From Dactylosporangium sucinum (GTDB taxonomy: Bacteria; Actinomycetota; Actinomycetes; Mycobacteriales; Micromonosporaceae), in assembly GCF_014647515.1 (NCBI RefSeq), contig NZ_BMPI01000038.1, positions 45,091 through 109,090 on the forward strand: DNA of 64,000 bases, in the 5' to 3' direction. The translations under genes and the position numbers were made by a program. Positions 8,468 through 18,075 of the stretch are shown in pieces; position 1 is the stretch's first letter; every line of letters begins with the position of its first letter. The notes under the pieces were generated by a model. The model was not told the DNA's origin, made no database searches, and worked only from the letters and a program-made list of their open reading frames with translations.

Positions 8468-9823
8468 ATGAGTATTCGCGGCGACCGGAGGACCTTCTTT
8501 CACCTGCTCGTCAGCACGCTGCTGGTATCGGTGACGAACTTTACGGTGTGGTTCGCCATCACGTTCTACACATACCTGGAGACCCGCTCGGTCTTCGCGA
8601 CCGGCGTGGTGGGCGGCATCTTCCTGGTGTTCACGGCGCTGACCGGCATCTGGTTCGGCAGCCTGGTCGACCACCACGGCAAGAAGACGATGATGCAGGT
8701 GTCGACGGTGACGTCGCTGGTGTTCTACGCCGTGGCGCTGGTCGTGTACCAGTTGGCGCCCGAGGGCGCGTTCAAGGACCCGGCCAGCGGGTGGCTGTGG
8801 TCGATGATCATGCTGCTCATGGTCGGGGTCATCGCCGGCAACATCCGCGGGATCGCGCTCCCGACGCTGGTCACGGTGCTCATCGACGAGGCGGGCCGGG
8901 ACAAGGCGAACGGCCTCGTCGGCACCACCTCCGGCGTCACGTTCCTGGTGACCTCGGCGATCAGCGGCATCCTGGTCGGCTTCGGCGGAATGCTGTGGGT
9001 GCTGGCGCCGGCGCTCGTCGTGCTGGCCGGGGCGATCGTGCACCTGGCGGTGGTGCCCGTGCGCGAGACGGCGGCCGCCGCGGCTCCCGCTCCGGAGCTC
9101 GAGATCCAGCCGACCAGAGAGCCGACGACGGAGCCGGCGAAGCGGCGCGTCGACCTGCGCGGCACGATGCGGGTGGTGTCCGGGGTGCCCGGCCTGACCG
9201 CGCTCATCGTGTTCTCGGCCTTCAACAACCTGCTCGGCGGCGTCTTCATGGCCCTCATGGACGCCTACGGGCTGTCGCTGGTGTCGGTCCAGACGTGGGG
9301 CCTGCTGTGGGCCGCGATCAGCACCGCGTTCATCATCGGCGGCCTGCTCATCGCCCGCACCGGCCTGGGCCGCAACCCGGTTGGCCTGCTGCTGGCCATC
9401 AACCTGGTGCTGTGGACGGTGACCCTGCTCTTCCCGCTGCGCTCGTCGATCGCGCTGCTCACCGTCGGCATGTTCGTCTACATGATCCTGGTCCCCTATG
9501 CGGAGGCGTCGGAGCAGACGATCCTGCAGAAGGTGGTGCCGTACGAGCGGCAGGGCCGGGTCTTCGGCTTCGCCCAGAGCGTGGAGCAGTCCGCGTCGCC
9601 GCTGACGGCGTTCCTGATCTCGCCGGTGGCGCAGTACGTCTTCATCCCGTTCATGACGGACGGGTTCGGCGCCCGCACGATCGGCGGCTGGTTCGGCACC
9701 GGCGCCGACCGCGGCCTGGCCCTGGTGTTCGTGCTGACCGGCATCATCGGCATCATCGCGACCGCGCTCGCGCTGCGCTCCGGCCCGTACCGCCGCCTTC
9801 GCCACCGCTACGCCGGCGAGTAG
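8468..9823 (+). CDS. MFS transporter, probable exporter
   Basis: A 451-residue integral membrane protein with about 12 predicted helices and the MFS loop 2-3 motif (GSLVDHHGKKTMM). There is a charged cytoplasmic loop between helices 6 and 7 (PTREPTTEPAKRRVDL). It resembles drug/macrolide-type MFS efflux proteins (the VPYERQGRVFGFAQSVEQ helix 10-11 motif is typical of the MFS_3/macrolide efflux group). The start at ATG 8468 is supported by TACCGT at 8456-8461, 6 nt upstream. It sits between two condensation-domain paralogues, and I infer that it exports their product. The 72-bp gap to the next gene may allow co-transcription. Confidence 0.9.
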   Translation: MSIRGDRRTFFHLLVSTLLVSVTNFTVWFAITFYTYLETRSVFATGVVGGIFLVFTALTGIWFGSLVDHHGKKTMMQVSTVTSLVFYAVALVVYQLAPEGAFKDPASGWLWSMIMLLMVGVIAGNIRGIALPTLVTVLIDEAGRDKANGLVGTTSGVTFLVTSAISGILVGFGGMLWVLAPALVVLAGAIVHLAVVPVRETAAAAAPAPELEIQPTREPTTEPAKRRVDLRGTMRVVSGVPGLTALIVFSAFNNLLGGVFMALMDAYGLSLVSVQTWGLLWAAISTAFIIGGLLIARTGLGRNPVGLLLAINLVLWTVTLLFPLRSSIALLTVGMFVYMILVPYAEASEQTILQKVVPYERQGRVFGFAQSVEQSASPLTAFLISPVAQYVFIPFMTDGFGARTIGGWFGTGADRGLALVFVLTGIIGIIATALALRSGPYRRLRHRYAGE

Positions 9824-9895
9824 CGATCGACGGCCGTCGTCAACCCGGCGTCCAGCTGATTGACTTGTACCCATGGACGGCGACGATTGATCGCT

Positions 9896-11179
9896 GTGAC
9901 GAGTCGGATGCTGGTGGGGTTCGACGGGGAGGGCGCCGGGGCCGGGGAGCTGACCTGGGCGCAGCTGGGGATCTGGCAGACCATGGTCCGCACGGGACTC
10001 AGCATGAACATCGGGGGCGTGGTGGCCGTGCCGCCGGGGACGACGCCGGACGAGATGGCGCGGCTCCTGCGGTACCTCGTGAGCCGCCACCCCGCGCTGC
10101 GCACCCGGCTGCGGTTGCGCCCCGACGCCCGGCCCGAGCAGGTCGTCTCGGCCGCCGGCGAGGTGCCGCTCGACATCGTCGACGACGAGTCACCCGACGA
10201 GCTGCTGCGCCGCTACGAATCGGCACCCTTCGACCACGAGCACGAGTGGCCGGTCCGGATGGGCGTGGTGTGCCGCGACGGGGCGGTGACGCACGTCGTC
10301 ATCGCGTACTGTCACCTGGCCGTCGACGGCTTCGGCATCGACGCCCTCGTCCGCGACATGCCGAACATGGACCCGGCGACCGGCGAGCCGACGGCCCCGC
10401 CGCCCGGCCTGACGCCGCTCGACATGGCGCAGCGCCAGCGGACGCCGTCCGACCTCCGGCAGAGCCAGAAGTCGCTCCGGTACTGGGAGCGCCTCCTGCG
10501 ATCGATCCCAACCGATCGCTTCGGCGGGTTGGGCGAGCCGCAGGAGCCACGGTACCGGGAGTTCGTGCTCCGCTCCCCCGCGCTGCACAACGCCGTGCGC
10601 ACGGTCGCCGACCGCACGGGCGTCGGCTCCGGCTACGTGCTCCTGGCCGCCTACGCGGTGGCCTTGGCCCGGCTCACCGGCTCGCCGACGAGCGTCGCCC
10701 AGCTGGTCGTCAACAACCGGTTCCGCCCCGGCTTCGCGGACGCCGTGAGCCAGAGCACCCAGCTCGGCCTGTGCGTGATCGACGTGCCGGACCCGGCCGG
10801 CGACCTCGACGAGGTCGTCGTGCGCGGGTTCAACGCCGCGACGAACGCGTTCATGCACGGCTACTACGACCCGCTCGCCCACAACGACCTGCTGGCGCGA
10901 GTGGCGGCCGACCGCGGCGAGGTCGACATCGCCGTCATCGTCAACGACCGCAGCCGCTTCCCGGCGGAGGTCTCCGCCACCCCGGGGCCGACCGAGACGC
11001 GCTGGGGCGAGCAGGCCGACGCGCTGGACGCCGGCCTGAACATCAGCTTCGACAGCACGGACGACGCGGTCGAGGTGACCGTCCGCGCCGACACCCACCG
11101 CCTGTCGCCCAAGTCGATCGAGTCGCTCGCCCGCGAGATCGAGGCCGTCACCCTGGAGGCGGCGGCCCAGCGTTCGTAG
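9896..11179 (+). CDS. Stand-alone condensation-domain enzyme 2
   Basis: A 427-residue paralogue of the enzyme at 7050-8411, with active-site CHLAVDG (His140, Asp144) and the same VNNRFRPG motif and N-terminal W-x-Q-x-x-IW. The first His of HHxxxDG is again Cys, so the variation is ancestral to the pair. Start choice: GTG 9896 is preceded by TTGACT (9860-9865), 17 bp, then ACGATT and 7 nt, a weak leaderless promoter. Alignment with the paralogue would extend three codons further to a TTG at 9887; ATG 9908 is also possible. Two active-site-intact paralogues suggest two acyl transfers or a heterodimer. Confidence 0.83.
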   Translation: MTSRMLVGFDGEGAGAGELTWAQLGIWQTMVRTGLSMNIGGVVAVPPGTTPDEMARLLRYLVSRHPALRTRLRLRPDARPEQVVSAAGEVPLDIVDDESPDELLRRYESAPFDHEHEWPVRMGVVCRDGAVTHVVIAYCHLAVDGFGIDALVRDMPNMDPATGEPTAPPPGLTPLDMAQRQRTPSDLRQSQKSLRYWERLLRSIPTDRFGGLGEPQEPRYREFVLRSPALHNAVRTVADRTGVGSGYVLLAAYAVALARLTGSPTSVAQLVVNNRFRPGFADAVSQSTQLGLCVIDVPDPAGDLDEVVVRGFNAATNAFMHGYYDPLAHNDLLARVAADRGEVDIAVIVNDRSRFPAEVSATPGPTETRWGEQADALDAGLNISFDSTDDAVEVTVRADTHRLSPKSIESLAREIEAVTLEAAAQRS

Positions 11180-11218
11180 CCCCCGCAGCCCGGCCTCAGC
11201 GATGCGACCGGCCTCGGT

Positions 11219-12010
11219 TCAGGGCTTGCGGGCCAGCCCACCGTACAGGGCCGCCTGGGCGTCGGTCTGCGGCTCGTCGCGCTCGGGCCGCCAGCGCAGG
11301 ATCGGGACCACGCCCGGGTCCGCCAGGTCCAGGCCGGTGAAGAACCGGGCGACCTCCTGCTGGTCGCGCAGGCGGGTCGGGATGCCGCGGGCGCGCATGA
11401 CCTGCACGAAGCGGCCCCACGACTCGGGCTCGAAGTCGGCCGTGGTGTGGGACAGCACCAGGTAGCTGCCGCTGGGGAGGGCGGACATCAGGCGCTCGAC
11501 AATGCCATACGCCGCCTCGTCGTCCTCCACGAAGTGCAGGATCGCGAAGAGCAGCAGCGCCACCGGCTGCGACAGGTCCAGCGTCGAGCGCAGCTCGGGC
11601 GCGGCCAGGATGGCCTCGACGTCCAGCAGGTCCCCGTCCACGTAGGCGGTGCGCCCCTCCGGGGTGCTGTCGAGCAGCGCCCGGGCGTGGGTCAGGACGA
11701 TCGGGTCGTTGTCGACGTAGACGATCCTCGACGTCGGCACGGCGGACTGGGCCACCTCGTGGACGTTGGGCGACGTCGGCAGTCCGGTGCCGATGTCGAG
11801 GAACTGGCGGACGCCGGCCTCGGCCGCCAGGTGCCGGACCGCGCGGCGCAGGAAGGCCCGGTTCTGCAGCGGGGCGGTCGCCGCGTTCGGGTTGACCTTG
11901 AGCGCCTCCGCGGCGGCCTCGCGGTCGGCGGCGAAGTTGTCCTTCCCGCCGAGCAGGAAGTCATACACGCGCGCCGGATGCGGGCGTCCGGTGTCGAACG
12001 GTGCGGCCAT
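11219..12010 (-). CDS. DUF574-family SAM-dependent methyltransferase
   Basis: A 263-residue protein of the actinobacterial S-adenosyl methyltransferase family (DUF574). The N-terminal signature ARVYDFLLGGKDNFAADR is visible, followed by the SAM-binding DIGTGLPTS (motif I) and YVDNDPIVL (acidic end of strand 2). Members are abundant in streptomycetes and relatives and mostly lack a known substrate. ATG 12010 has TATGCT 6 nt upstream (12017-12022), a leaderless start. It is convergent with the condensation enzyme 2 gene (40-bp gap), so it may or may not belong to that locus. Confidence 0.9.
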   Translation of the reverse strand: MAAPFDTGRPHPARVYDFLLGGKDNFAADREAAAEALKVNPNAATAPLQNRAFLRRAVRHLAAEAGVRQFLDIGTGLPTSPNVHEVAQSAVPTSRIVYVDNDPIVLTHARALLDSTPEGRTAYVDGDLLDVEAILAAPELRSTLDLSQPVALLLFAILHFVEDDEAAYGIVERLMSALPSGSYLVLSHTTADFEPESWGRFVQVMRARGIPTRLRDQQEVARFFTGLDLADPGVVPILRWRPERDEPQTDAQAALYGGLARKP

Positions 12011-12228
12011 GGGGACAGCATAGTGACCGAGCCCACGCCCGCGGCGGCCGGCGCCGACCTGCTCGTCCCGGAGGGACGGGACTGACGAAGCGGGCCGCCG
12101 GTTGCACGGCGGCGGCAGGGCAAGGGTAAACCTGCACGTCATCGGATCGATACCCGACGTTGTGCCTGACCGTGACCGAACCGGCGGAGCGTCCAAGGTG
12201 GACGGTAGCGGCTGGACGGGGGTCCGCG

Positions 12229-13692
<1,464 letters not shown>

Positions 13693-13704
<12 letters not shown>

Positions 13705-14814
13705 CAGCGCGTCGAGGGCCTGCAGCGCCGGCGCCGGGTCCCGCCGACCGAGACCGATGCGGAACCGGTCGGCGGGCACCGGGCCGGTCCGCGACTCGTA
13801 CAGGCTCGCCGGGAGCAGGATCACGCCCGCCGCCTCGACCGCCCGCCGGCACCACGCCTCGACGCCGTCCGCGCCGCGGTACCGCGGGAACGCCATACAC
13901 CCGCCGTCGGGCCGCCGCCACTCGAACAGGTCGCCGTGCTTGGCGAAGAACGCGTCCACGAGCAGCAGGTTGGCCGAGACGATGCCGCGGTTGCGGGCCA
14001 GGATCCGCTCGCGGGCGTGCAGGGCGACGGTGGCCAGGTGCTCGCTCGGCCCGGCGTTGCAGATCGACGTGTAGTGCTTGTGTCGTTCGAGCGCCTCGAG
14101 GACGGCGTGGTCGCGGCAGGCGATCCAGCCGACGCGCAGCCCCGGCAGCCCGTACGCCTTCGACATCACGCCGACCGAGAGCGCCGTGTCGGACAGGTCG
14201 GCGGCCTGCGGCAGCGGCGCGTCGAACTCCAGGCCGCGGTACACCTCGTCGGACAGCAGCCGCGCGCCCGCCTCGGCACACAACTCGACGAGGCCCTGCC
14301 AGGTCGCCCGGTCGGGCAGCGCACCGGTCGGGTTGTTCGGGAAGTTCACCGCGACGAGCGTGGTCGTCGGGCGCAGCGCGGCCCGGACCGCGTCGAGGTC
14401 GAGCCGCCAGCCGTCGGCCGGGTCCAGCGGGACGGCGGTGACGTCGGCGCCGCCTTCCAGCAGGACCGTCTCGGTGGACTGGTAGCCGGGGACGACCACG
14501 ATCGCGTGGTCGCCCGGCCCGGCGAGCAGCTGCACGGACCAGTAGATCGCCTCCTCCGCGCCGGCGAAGACCAGGACGTCGTCGGGCGTGCACCGCTCGT
14601 AGGTCGCGGCGATCGCCTCCCGCAGCTCGGGCGTGCCCCAGGTCTCGACGTAGCCGAGGCGGAGGGCGTCGAAGGCGTCCCGGTCGCCGCCGAGCTCCAG
14701 CAGCTCCCCGATCGTGAGGGTCTCCGCGTCGGAGCCGGCCAGGTTGTACCGCGCGACGAACTCCCACCGCGAGAAGTACGTCTCCAGCCGGAAGTCCGGC
14801 AGCCGTGATCTCAT
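13693..14814 (-). CDS. PLP-dependent aminotransferase, class I/II fold
   Basis: A 373-residue fold-type I PLP enzyme. NFPNNPTG (157-164) binds the cofactor/substrate carboxylate, Asp189 in SDEVY contacts the pyridine nitrogen, Lys219 in GVMSKAYG is the Schiff-base lysine, and RVGW follows. The N-terminus (ETYFSRWEF...NLAGSDAETLTIGELLEL) is like that of capreomycidine-synthase-type enzymes (VioD-like), so a cyclising or beta-replacement reaction on a basic amino acid is possible, but no antibiotic genes are next to it. ATG 14814 has TAGGCT 8 nt upstream (14823-14828, minus strand). Confidence 0.88.
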
Positions 14815-14868
14815 ACGCCCGCAGCCTACGACGTGTGCCGCCGCTCGGCGATCCGAGCGAGCCGGCGG

Positions 14869-15309
14869 TCAGCCGATCTTGTTGCGGAACCGCTCGTGGG
14901 CCGTCTGGCGGCTGATGCCCAGCGCGTTGCCGATCTCGGCCCAGGAGAGGCCGGCCTTCCGGGCGGCGGCGACGGCCTGGTCGATCAGCGGCCGTTGCCA
15001 GCGCTCCACCTCGGCCAGGATGCCGAGCGCCTGGAGCGGCCAGGTGGTGGCCAGCTCGGCGACGTTGTCGCGCAGGCTGTCGGAGCGGCTCAGCAGCCAG
15101 TCCGGCGGGGTCGCGGCCCAGATCGGGCGCATGTGGGCGCCCCACTCGGAGCTGACCATCCAGCGCCCCTCGTCGGCGGCCGGATAGTCGCTGCCGCCGA
15201 CCCAGCCGCAGGTGCAGCGGGCCCGGTAGGCGACGGTGCCGGCCGGCTCGGTGGCGTCGGTGCTCAGCGTCCCGTCCGGCAGCCGGAACCCGATCAGGCT
15301 CTCGTGCAT
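14869..15309 (-). CDS. Small helix-turn-helix protein
   Basis: A 146-residue protein. The C-terminus (about 112-146) has a clear helix-turn-helix, WAEIGNALGISRQTAHERF, like sigma-region-4 or AsnC-type elements. The N-terminal part has a Cys pair (CTCGW) and Trp-rich strands, perhaps a sensor domain. ATG 15309 has TATTCT 6 nt upstream (15316-15321, minus strand). It is divergent from the serine hydrolase gene, with two dyads in the 38-bp gap and over the hydrolase start. The simplest model is that it binds these dyads and controls both genes. Confidence 0.82.
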   Translation of the reverse strand: MHESLIGFRLPDGTLSTDATEPAGTVAYRARCTCGWVGGSDYPAADEGRWMVSSEWGAHMRPIWAATPPDWLLSRSDSLRDNVAELATTWPLQALGILAEVERWQRPLIDQAVAAARKAGLSWAEIGNALGISRQTAHERFRNKIG

Positions 15310-15326
15310 CTCGCCAGAATAGGTCT

Positions 15327-15365
15327 GTCAGGCTATCCTGACGCACTATGACAGGACATCCTGAC
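15327..15365. promoter_or_regulatory. Two tandem operator dyads
   Basis: Dyad 1 is GTCAGG-CTAT-CCTGAC at 15327-15342, perfect. Dyad 2 is GACAGG-ACAT-CCTGAC at 15350-15365, with one mismatch. Their centres are 23 bp apart, about two helical turns. Dyad 1 covers TATCCT (15334-15339), the probable -10 of the serine hydrolase gene, and dyad 2 covers its first codons. Dyad 1 also lies just upstream of the -10 of the divergent HTH gene. Confidence 0.65.
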
Positions 15366-16487
15366 GTAATCAGTGGCACGGTGGCGCCCGGGTACGAGCC
15401 GGTCCGGGACGCGTTTCTCGCCAACTTCGCGACGCGAGCCGAGATCGGCGCGGCCGTCAGCGTCTACCGCCATGGCCGGGAGATGGTCCGGCTGTGGGGC
15501 GGGCTCGCCGACCCGGACGCCGGCCGGCCCTGGCGCGAGGACACCTTGCAACCGGTCTACTCGGCGACCAAGAGCGCGCCGGCCGCCTGCGCGCACCTGC
15601 TGGTCCAGCGCGGGCAGCTGGACCTGGCCGCGCCCGTCGCCGAGTACTGGCCGGAGTTCGCCGCCGCGGGCAAGCGCGGCGTCCCGGTCCGCTGGCTGCT
15701 GTCCCACCAGGCCGGGCTGCCGGTCCTGGACCGTCCGGTCCCGCTGGCCGACGCCCTGGCCTGGGCGCCCGTCGTCGCCGCGCTGGCCGCCCAGGCGCCG
15801 GCCTGGGAGCCGGGCACCGCGCACGGCTACCACGCCCTCACCTACGGCTGGCTGGTCGGCGAGGTGGTCCGCCGGGTCAGCGGCCGCACCGTGGGCACCT
15901 ACTTCGCCGACGAGATCGGCAAGCCCCTCGGCCTCGACTTCTGGATCGGCCTGCCGGAGACGGAGCACCACCGCGTCGGCCGGCTCGTCCAGCAGCCGGT
16001 GTCGGAGACCCCGCCGGCGGAGCTGCTCACGGCGTACACCGACCCGGCCTCCCTGACCGTCCGATCTATGATCGCGACCGACCCGCCGCTCGACCTGGCC
16101 GACCCGCGCACCTGGACCGCGGAGATCCCCGCGGTCAACGGCATCTGCACCGCCGCGGCACTGGCCCGCTTCTACGCCGCGCTGATCGGCGAGGTCGACG
16201 GCGTCCGGATCCTCGACCCCGCCAGCCTCGCCGCCGCCACCCGCGAGCAGGCGAGCGGCATCGACCGGGTCCTGCTGACGCCGACCCGCCCGGCCCTCGG
16301 GTTCGGCCTGCCGGTGCCGGGACAGCCCTGGTGGTCACCGACCGCGTTCGGGTTCCCGGGCCACGGCGGCTCCCTCGGCTACGCCGACCCGGCCACCGGC
16401 ACCGCCTTCGCCTACGTCACCAACGGCCTGCGCGTCAGCCTGTCCGCCGACCCCAGGGTGACCGCCCTCGTCGAGTCGCTGCCGTAG
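15348..16487 (+). CDS. Serine hydrolase, beta-lactamase/esterase class C fold
   Basis: A 379-residue enzyme of the penicillin-binding-like serine hydrolase family. The nucleophile motif SxxK is S72-A-T-K75 in YSATKSAP. A Tyr in YHALTYGW probably serves as the YxN equivalent, and the C-terminal GHGG motif (FPGHGGSLG) replaces the KTG triad, as in EstB-type esterases. There is no signal peptide, so it is cytoplasmic and more likely an esterase than a beta-lactamase. ATG 15348 lies 8 nt after TATCCT. The start codon region is inside operator dyad 2, implying tight repression by the divergent HTH protein. Confidence 0.9.
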   Translation: MTGHPDVISGTVAPGYEPVRDAFLANFATRAEIGAAVSVYRHGREMVRLWGGLADPDAGRPWREDTLQPVYSATKSAPAACAHLLVQRGQLDLAAPVAEYWPEFAAAGKRGVPVRWLLSHQAGLPVLDRPVPLADALAWAPVVAALAAQAPAWEPGTAHGYHALTYGWLVGEVVRRVSGRTVGTYFADEIGKPLGLDFWIGLPETEHHRVGRLVQQPVSETPPAELLTAYTDPASLTVRSMIATDPPLDLADPRTWTAEIPAVNGICTAAALARFYAALIGEVDGVRILDPASLAAATREQASGIDRVLLTPTRPALGFGLPVPGQPWWSPTAFGFPGHGGSLGYADPATGTAFAYVTNGLRVSLSADPRVTALVESLP

Positions 16488-16499
16488 CGTTCGGCAACG

Positions 16500-17420
16500 T
16501 CAGGCGTCCTGCAGCACGCGCTGCTCGCCGCGCTTCAGGGCTGCCGCGGTGCCGGCCACCAGCAGTACCGCCAAACCTCCCGCGGCAAGCAGGGTGGTCC
16601 GGTCGGGGTCCAGCAGCGGCTGCCCGCGCAGCGCCTGCCAGGTGAGCAGCGCGATCAGTCCGGCGTAGCCGGCCGCCGCCACCCGCACCAGCCGGAGCCG
16701 GACGCGCGGGGAGGCCACGAACCCGGCCAGCAGCAGGGCCAGCAGCGGCAGGGCCTGCAGGGCGTGGATCCCGACGAAGTGGGGGATCCGCAGGTCACCG
16801 CCGGTGGTGGACCAACCGGTGACGGGCATGCTGGGCCCGCCGTCGGCGACGCCGACGCTGTGCGCGCCGATGATGCCGTTCGAGGTACCGGCGTCGAGCG
16901 CGGCCTGCTGGGCATCGGTCGGCATCGTCATCAGGAACGCCAGGGCCATGCCGGCCAGCGACAGCACGAACCCGGAGCGCGCGGCCGAGCGCACGACCGG
17001 GTCACCGTTGCGCTGCACGGCGACGACCACGGCCACGACCAGGCTCGCCGTCCACAGCACCATGACCAGGTTGCCCATGAGCGACCACACGGTCTCGTCG
17101 AACGGCGTCGAGTTGTTGAAGTGGCTCGGCCGACCCCGCACCGCCTGCAGCACGATGAGCGCCATCTCGGCCAGCGACGCGGCGGCGACGACGGTGCCGG
17201 CCCACCAGCCGGTCCGCCGCAGCCGCTCGGCGTGCCGCAGCAGCCAGGCCAGCGTGAGCGTGTACAGCCCGAGCGACACGGCGAACTTGAACGGCTTCAG
17301 CCAGGCGGGGCTGCCGACGATCTGCCGGTCGTCGGTGAACAACCCGACGAGCGCGACGACGGTCAGCAGCCCCATGGCGGCCGCGAACCCCAACAACGGA
17401 CGGTGCCAGCGCGGGCTCAT
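16500..17420 (-). CDS. Multi-pass membrane protein, unknown function
   Basis: A 306-residue hydrophobic protein with about 7-8 membrane helices and no recognised transporter motif. A conserved-looking loop reads SHFNNSTPFDETVWSLMGN, and there is a GDLRIPHFVGIHALQALPLLALL segment (in two parts: loop, then helix). A similar loop occurs in a family of uncharacterised actinobacterial membrane proteins; I cannot name it. ATG 17420 is chosen because GGAG lies 8-11 nt upstream (GGAGACGTCACG); an upstream in-frame start at 17474 lacks support. It ends 12 bp from the convergent serine hydrolase stop. Confidence 0.75.
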   Translation of the reverse strand: MSPRWHRPLLGFAAAMGLLTVVALVGLFTDDRQIVGSPAWLKPFKFAVSLGLYTLTLAWLLRHAERLRRTGWWAGTVVAAASLAEMALIVLQAVRGRPSHFNNSTPFDETVWSLMGNLVMVLWTASLVVAVVVAVQRNGDPVVRSAARSGFVLSLAGMALAFLMTMPTDAQQAALDAGTSNGIIGAHSVGVADGGPSMPVTGWSTTGGDLRIPHFVGIHALQALPLLALLLAGFVASPRVRLRLVRVAAAGYAGLIALLTWQALRGQPLLDPDRTTLLAAGGLAVLLVAGTAAALKRGEQRVLQDA

Positions 17421-17517
17421 CGTGACGTCTCCATTTCCGGATGCATTGAGGACCGCCTTACGGTCCCAATCCACCGGCCGCGAATCAGCCCGGCGCTCCC
17501 CCGGATCCGGGGTACGG

Positions 17518-17970
17518 CTAGCCCCAGTTCTGCGGGGCCTGCTGGCGGGTGGTCACGTTGATCCGGTTGAAGAAGTTGGTCACCGCGATCCACAGCACGA
17601 TCGCCGCCAGCTCGGGCTCCGTGAACTGCTTGGCGGCCGCCTCCCAGATCGGGTCCGGGACCGCGTCGCCGCGGTCGGCCAGGCGGGTCGCCGACTCGGC
17701 GAGGTCCAGCGCCGCCCGCTCGGCCTCGGTGAAGTACGGCGTCTCCCGCCAGGCCGCCACGGCGAACAGGCGCTCGTCGGTCTCGCCCCGCTGCTTCGCG
17801 CTGCGGGCGCCGGCGTCCAAACACGGGCCACAGCCGTTGATCTGGCTCGCCCGCAGGTGGACCAGCTCCAGCGTGGCCGCCGGGACGCCGGCCGAGTGGG
17901 CGGCCTTGTACAGCAGGTTGATCGCCTTGACGACGTCCGGCGTGGCCGGGCTCGTGATGCGTGGTTCCAT
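17518..17970 (-). CDS. Carboxymuconolactone decarboxylase / AhpD-like protein
   Basis: A 150-residue all-helical protein of the CMD/AhpD family. The CxxC redox pair is Cys47-Gly-Pro-Cys50 within INGCGPCLDAGARSAK. The His usually four residues after the second Cys is Gly here, so peroxidase-type proton relay is altered. The gene is divergent from an ECF41-type sigma gene, which is the classic ECF41 context (carboxymuconolactone decarboxylase, oxidoreductase or epimerase targets). An RBS GAGGAG precedes ATG 17970. A leftward ECF41-type promoter lies at 18019-18045. It is probably the physiological target of the sigma factor. A 14-bp palindrome (17499-17512) follows the stop. Confidence 0.93.
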   Translation of the reverse strand: MEPRITSPATPDVVKAINLLYKAAHSAGVPAATLELVHLRASQINGCGPCLDAGARSAKQRGETDERLFAVAAWRETPYFTEAERAALDLAESATRLADRGDAVPDPIWEAAAKQFTEPELAAIVLWIAVTNFFNRINVTTRQQAPQNWG

Positions 17971-17983
17971 GATCGGCTCCTCG

Positions 17984-18010
17984 TGTCACATCGGATCGGT
18001 TTGGTTCGTC
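17984..18010 (+). promoter_or_regulatory. ECF41-type promoter reading toward the sigma gene
   Basis: TGTCACA (17984-17990), 16 nt, then CGTC (18007-18010). This is an exact match to the ECF41 consensus TGTCACA-N16-CGTC as I recall it from the literature. Transcription would start near 18016, 60 nt before ATG 18076, indicating autoregulation. Confidence 0.8.
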
Positions 18011-18018
18011 GCCCTGGT

Positions 18019-18045
18019 GACGAGCCCGACCGGGCTAATGTGACG
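18019..18045 (-). promoter_or_regulatory. ECF41-type promoter reading toward the decarboxylase gene
   Basis: On the minus strand CGTCACA (18045-18039), 16 nt, then CGTC (18022-18019): one mismatch to the ECF41 consensus. The start point would be near 18012, about 42 nt before the decarboxylase ATG. Its -10 lies 8 bp from the -10 of the opposite promoter, so the two polymerase footprints overlap. Confidence 0.75.
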
Positions 18046-18075
18046 AATGTGGCGCAGGCCACAATGGAGGACATC

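Noticed and set aside
12022..12084. 20-codon ORF (VTEPTPAAAGADLLVPEGRD) divergent from the DUF574 gene
   Set aside because: No RBS or promoter separate from the DUF574 promoter, and no motif; high-GC DNA gives many such frames.
17499..17512. Perfect palindrome CCCCGGATCCGGGG after the decarboxylase gene
   Set aside because: No loop and no clear role; as a terminator it would be weak, and such GC palindromes occur by chance here.
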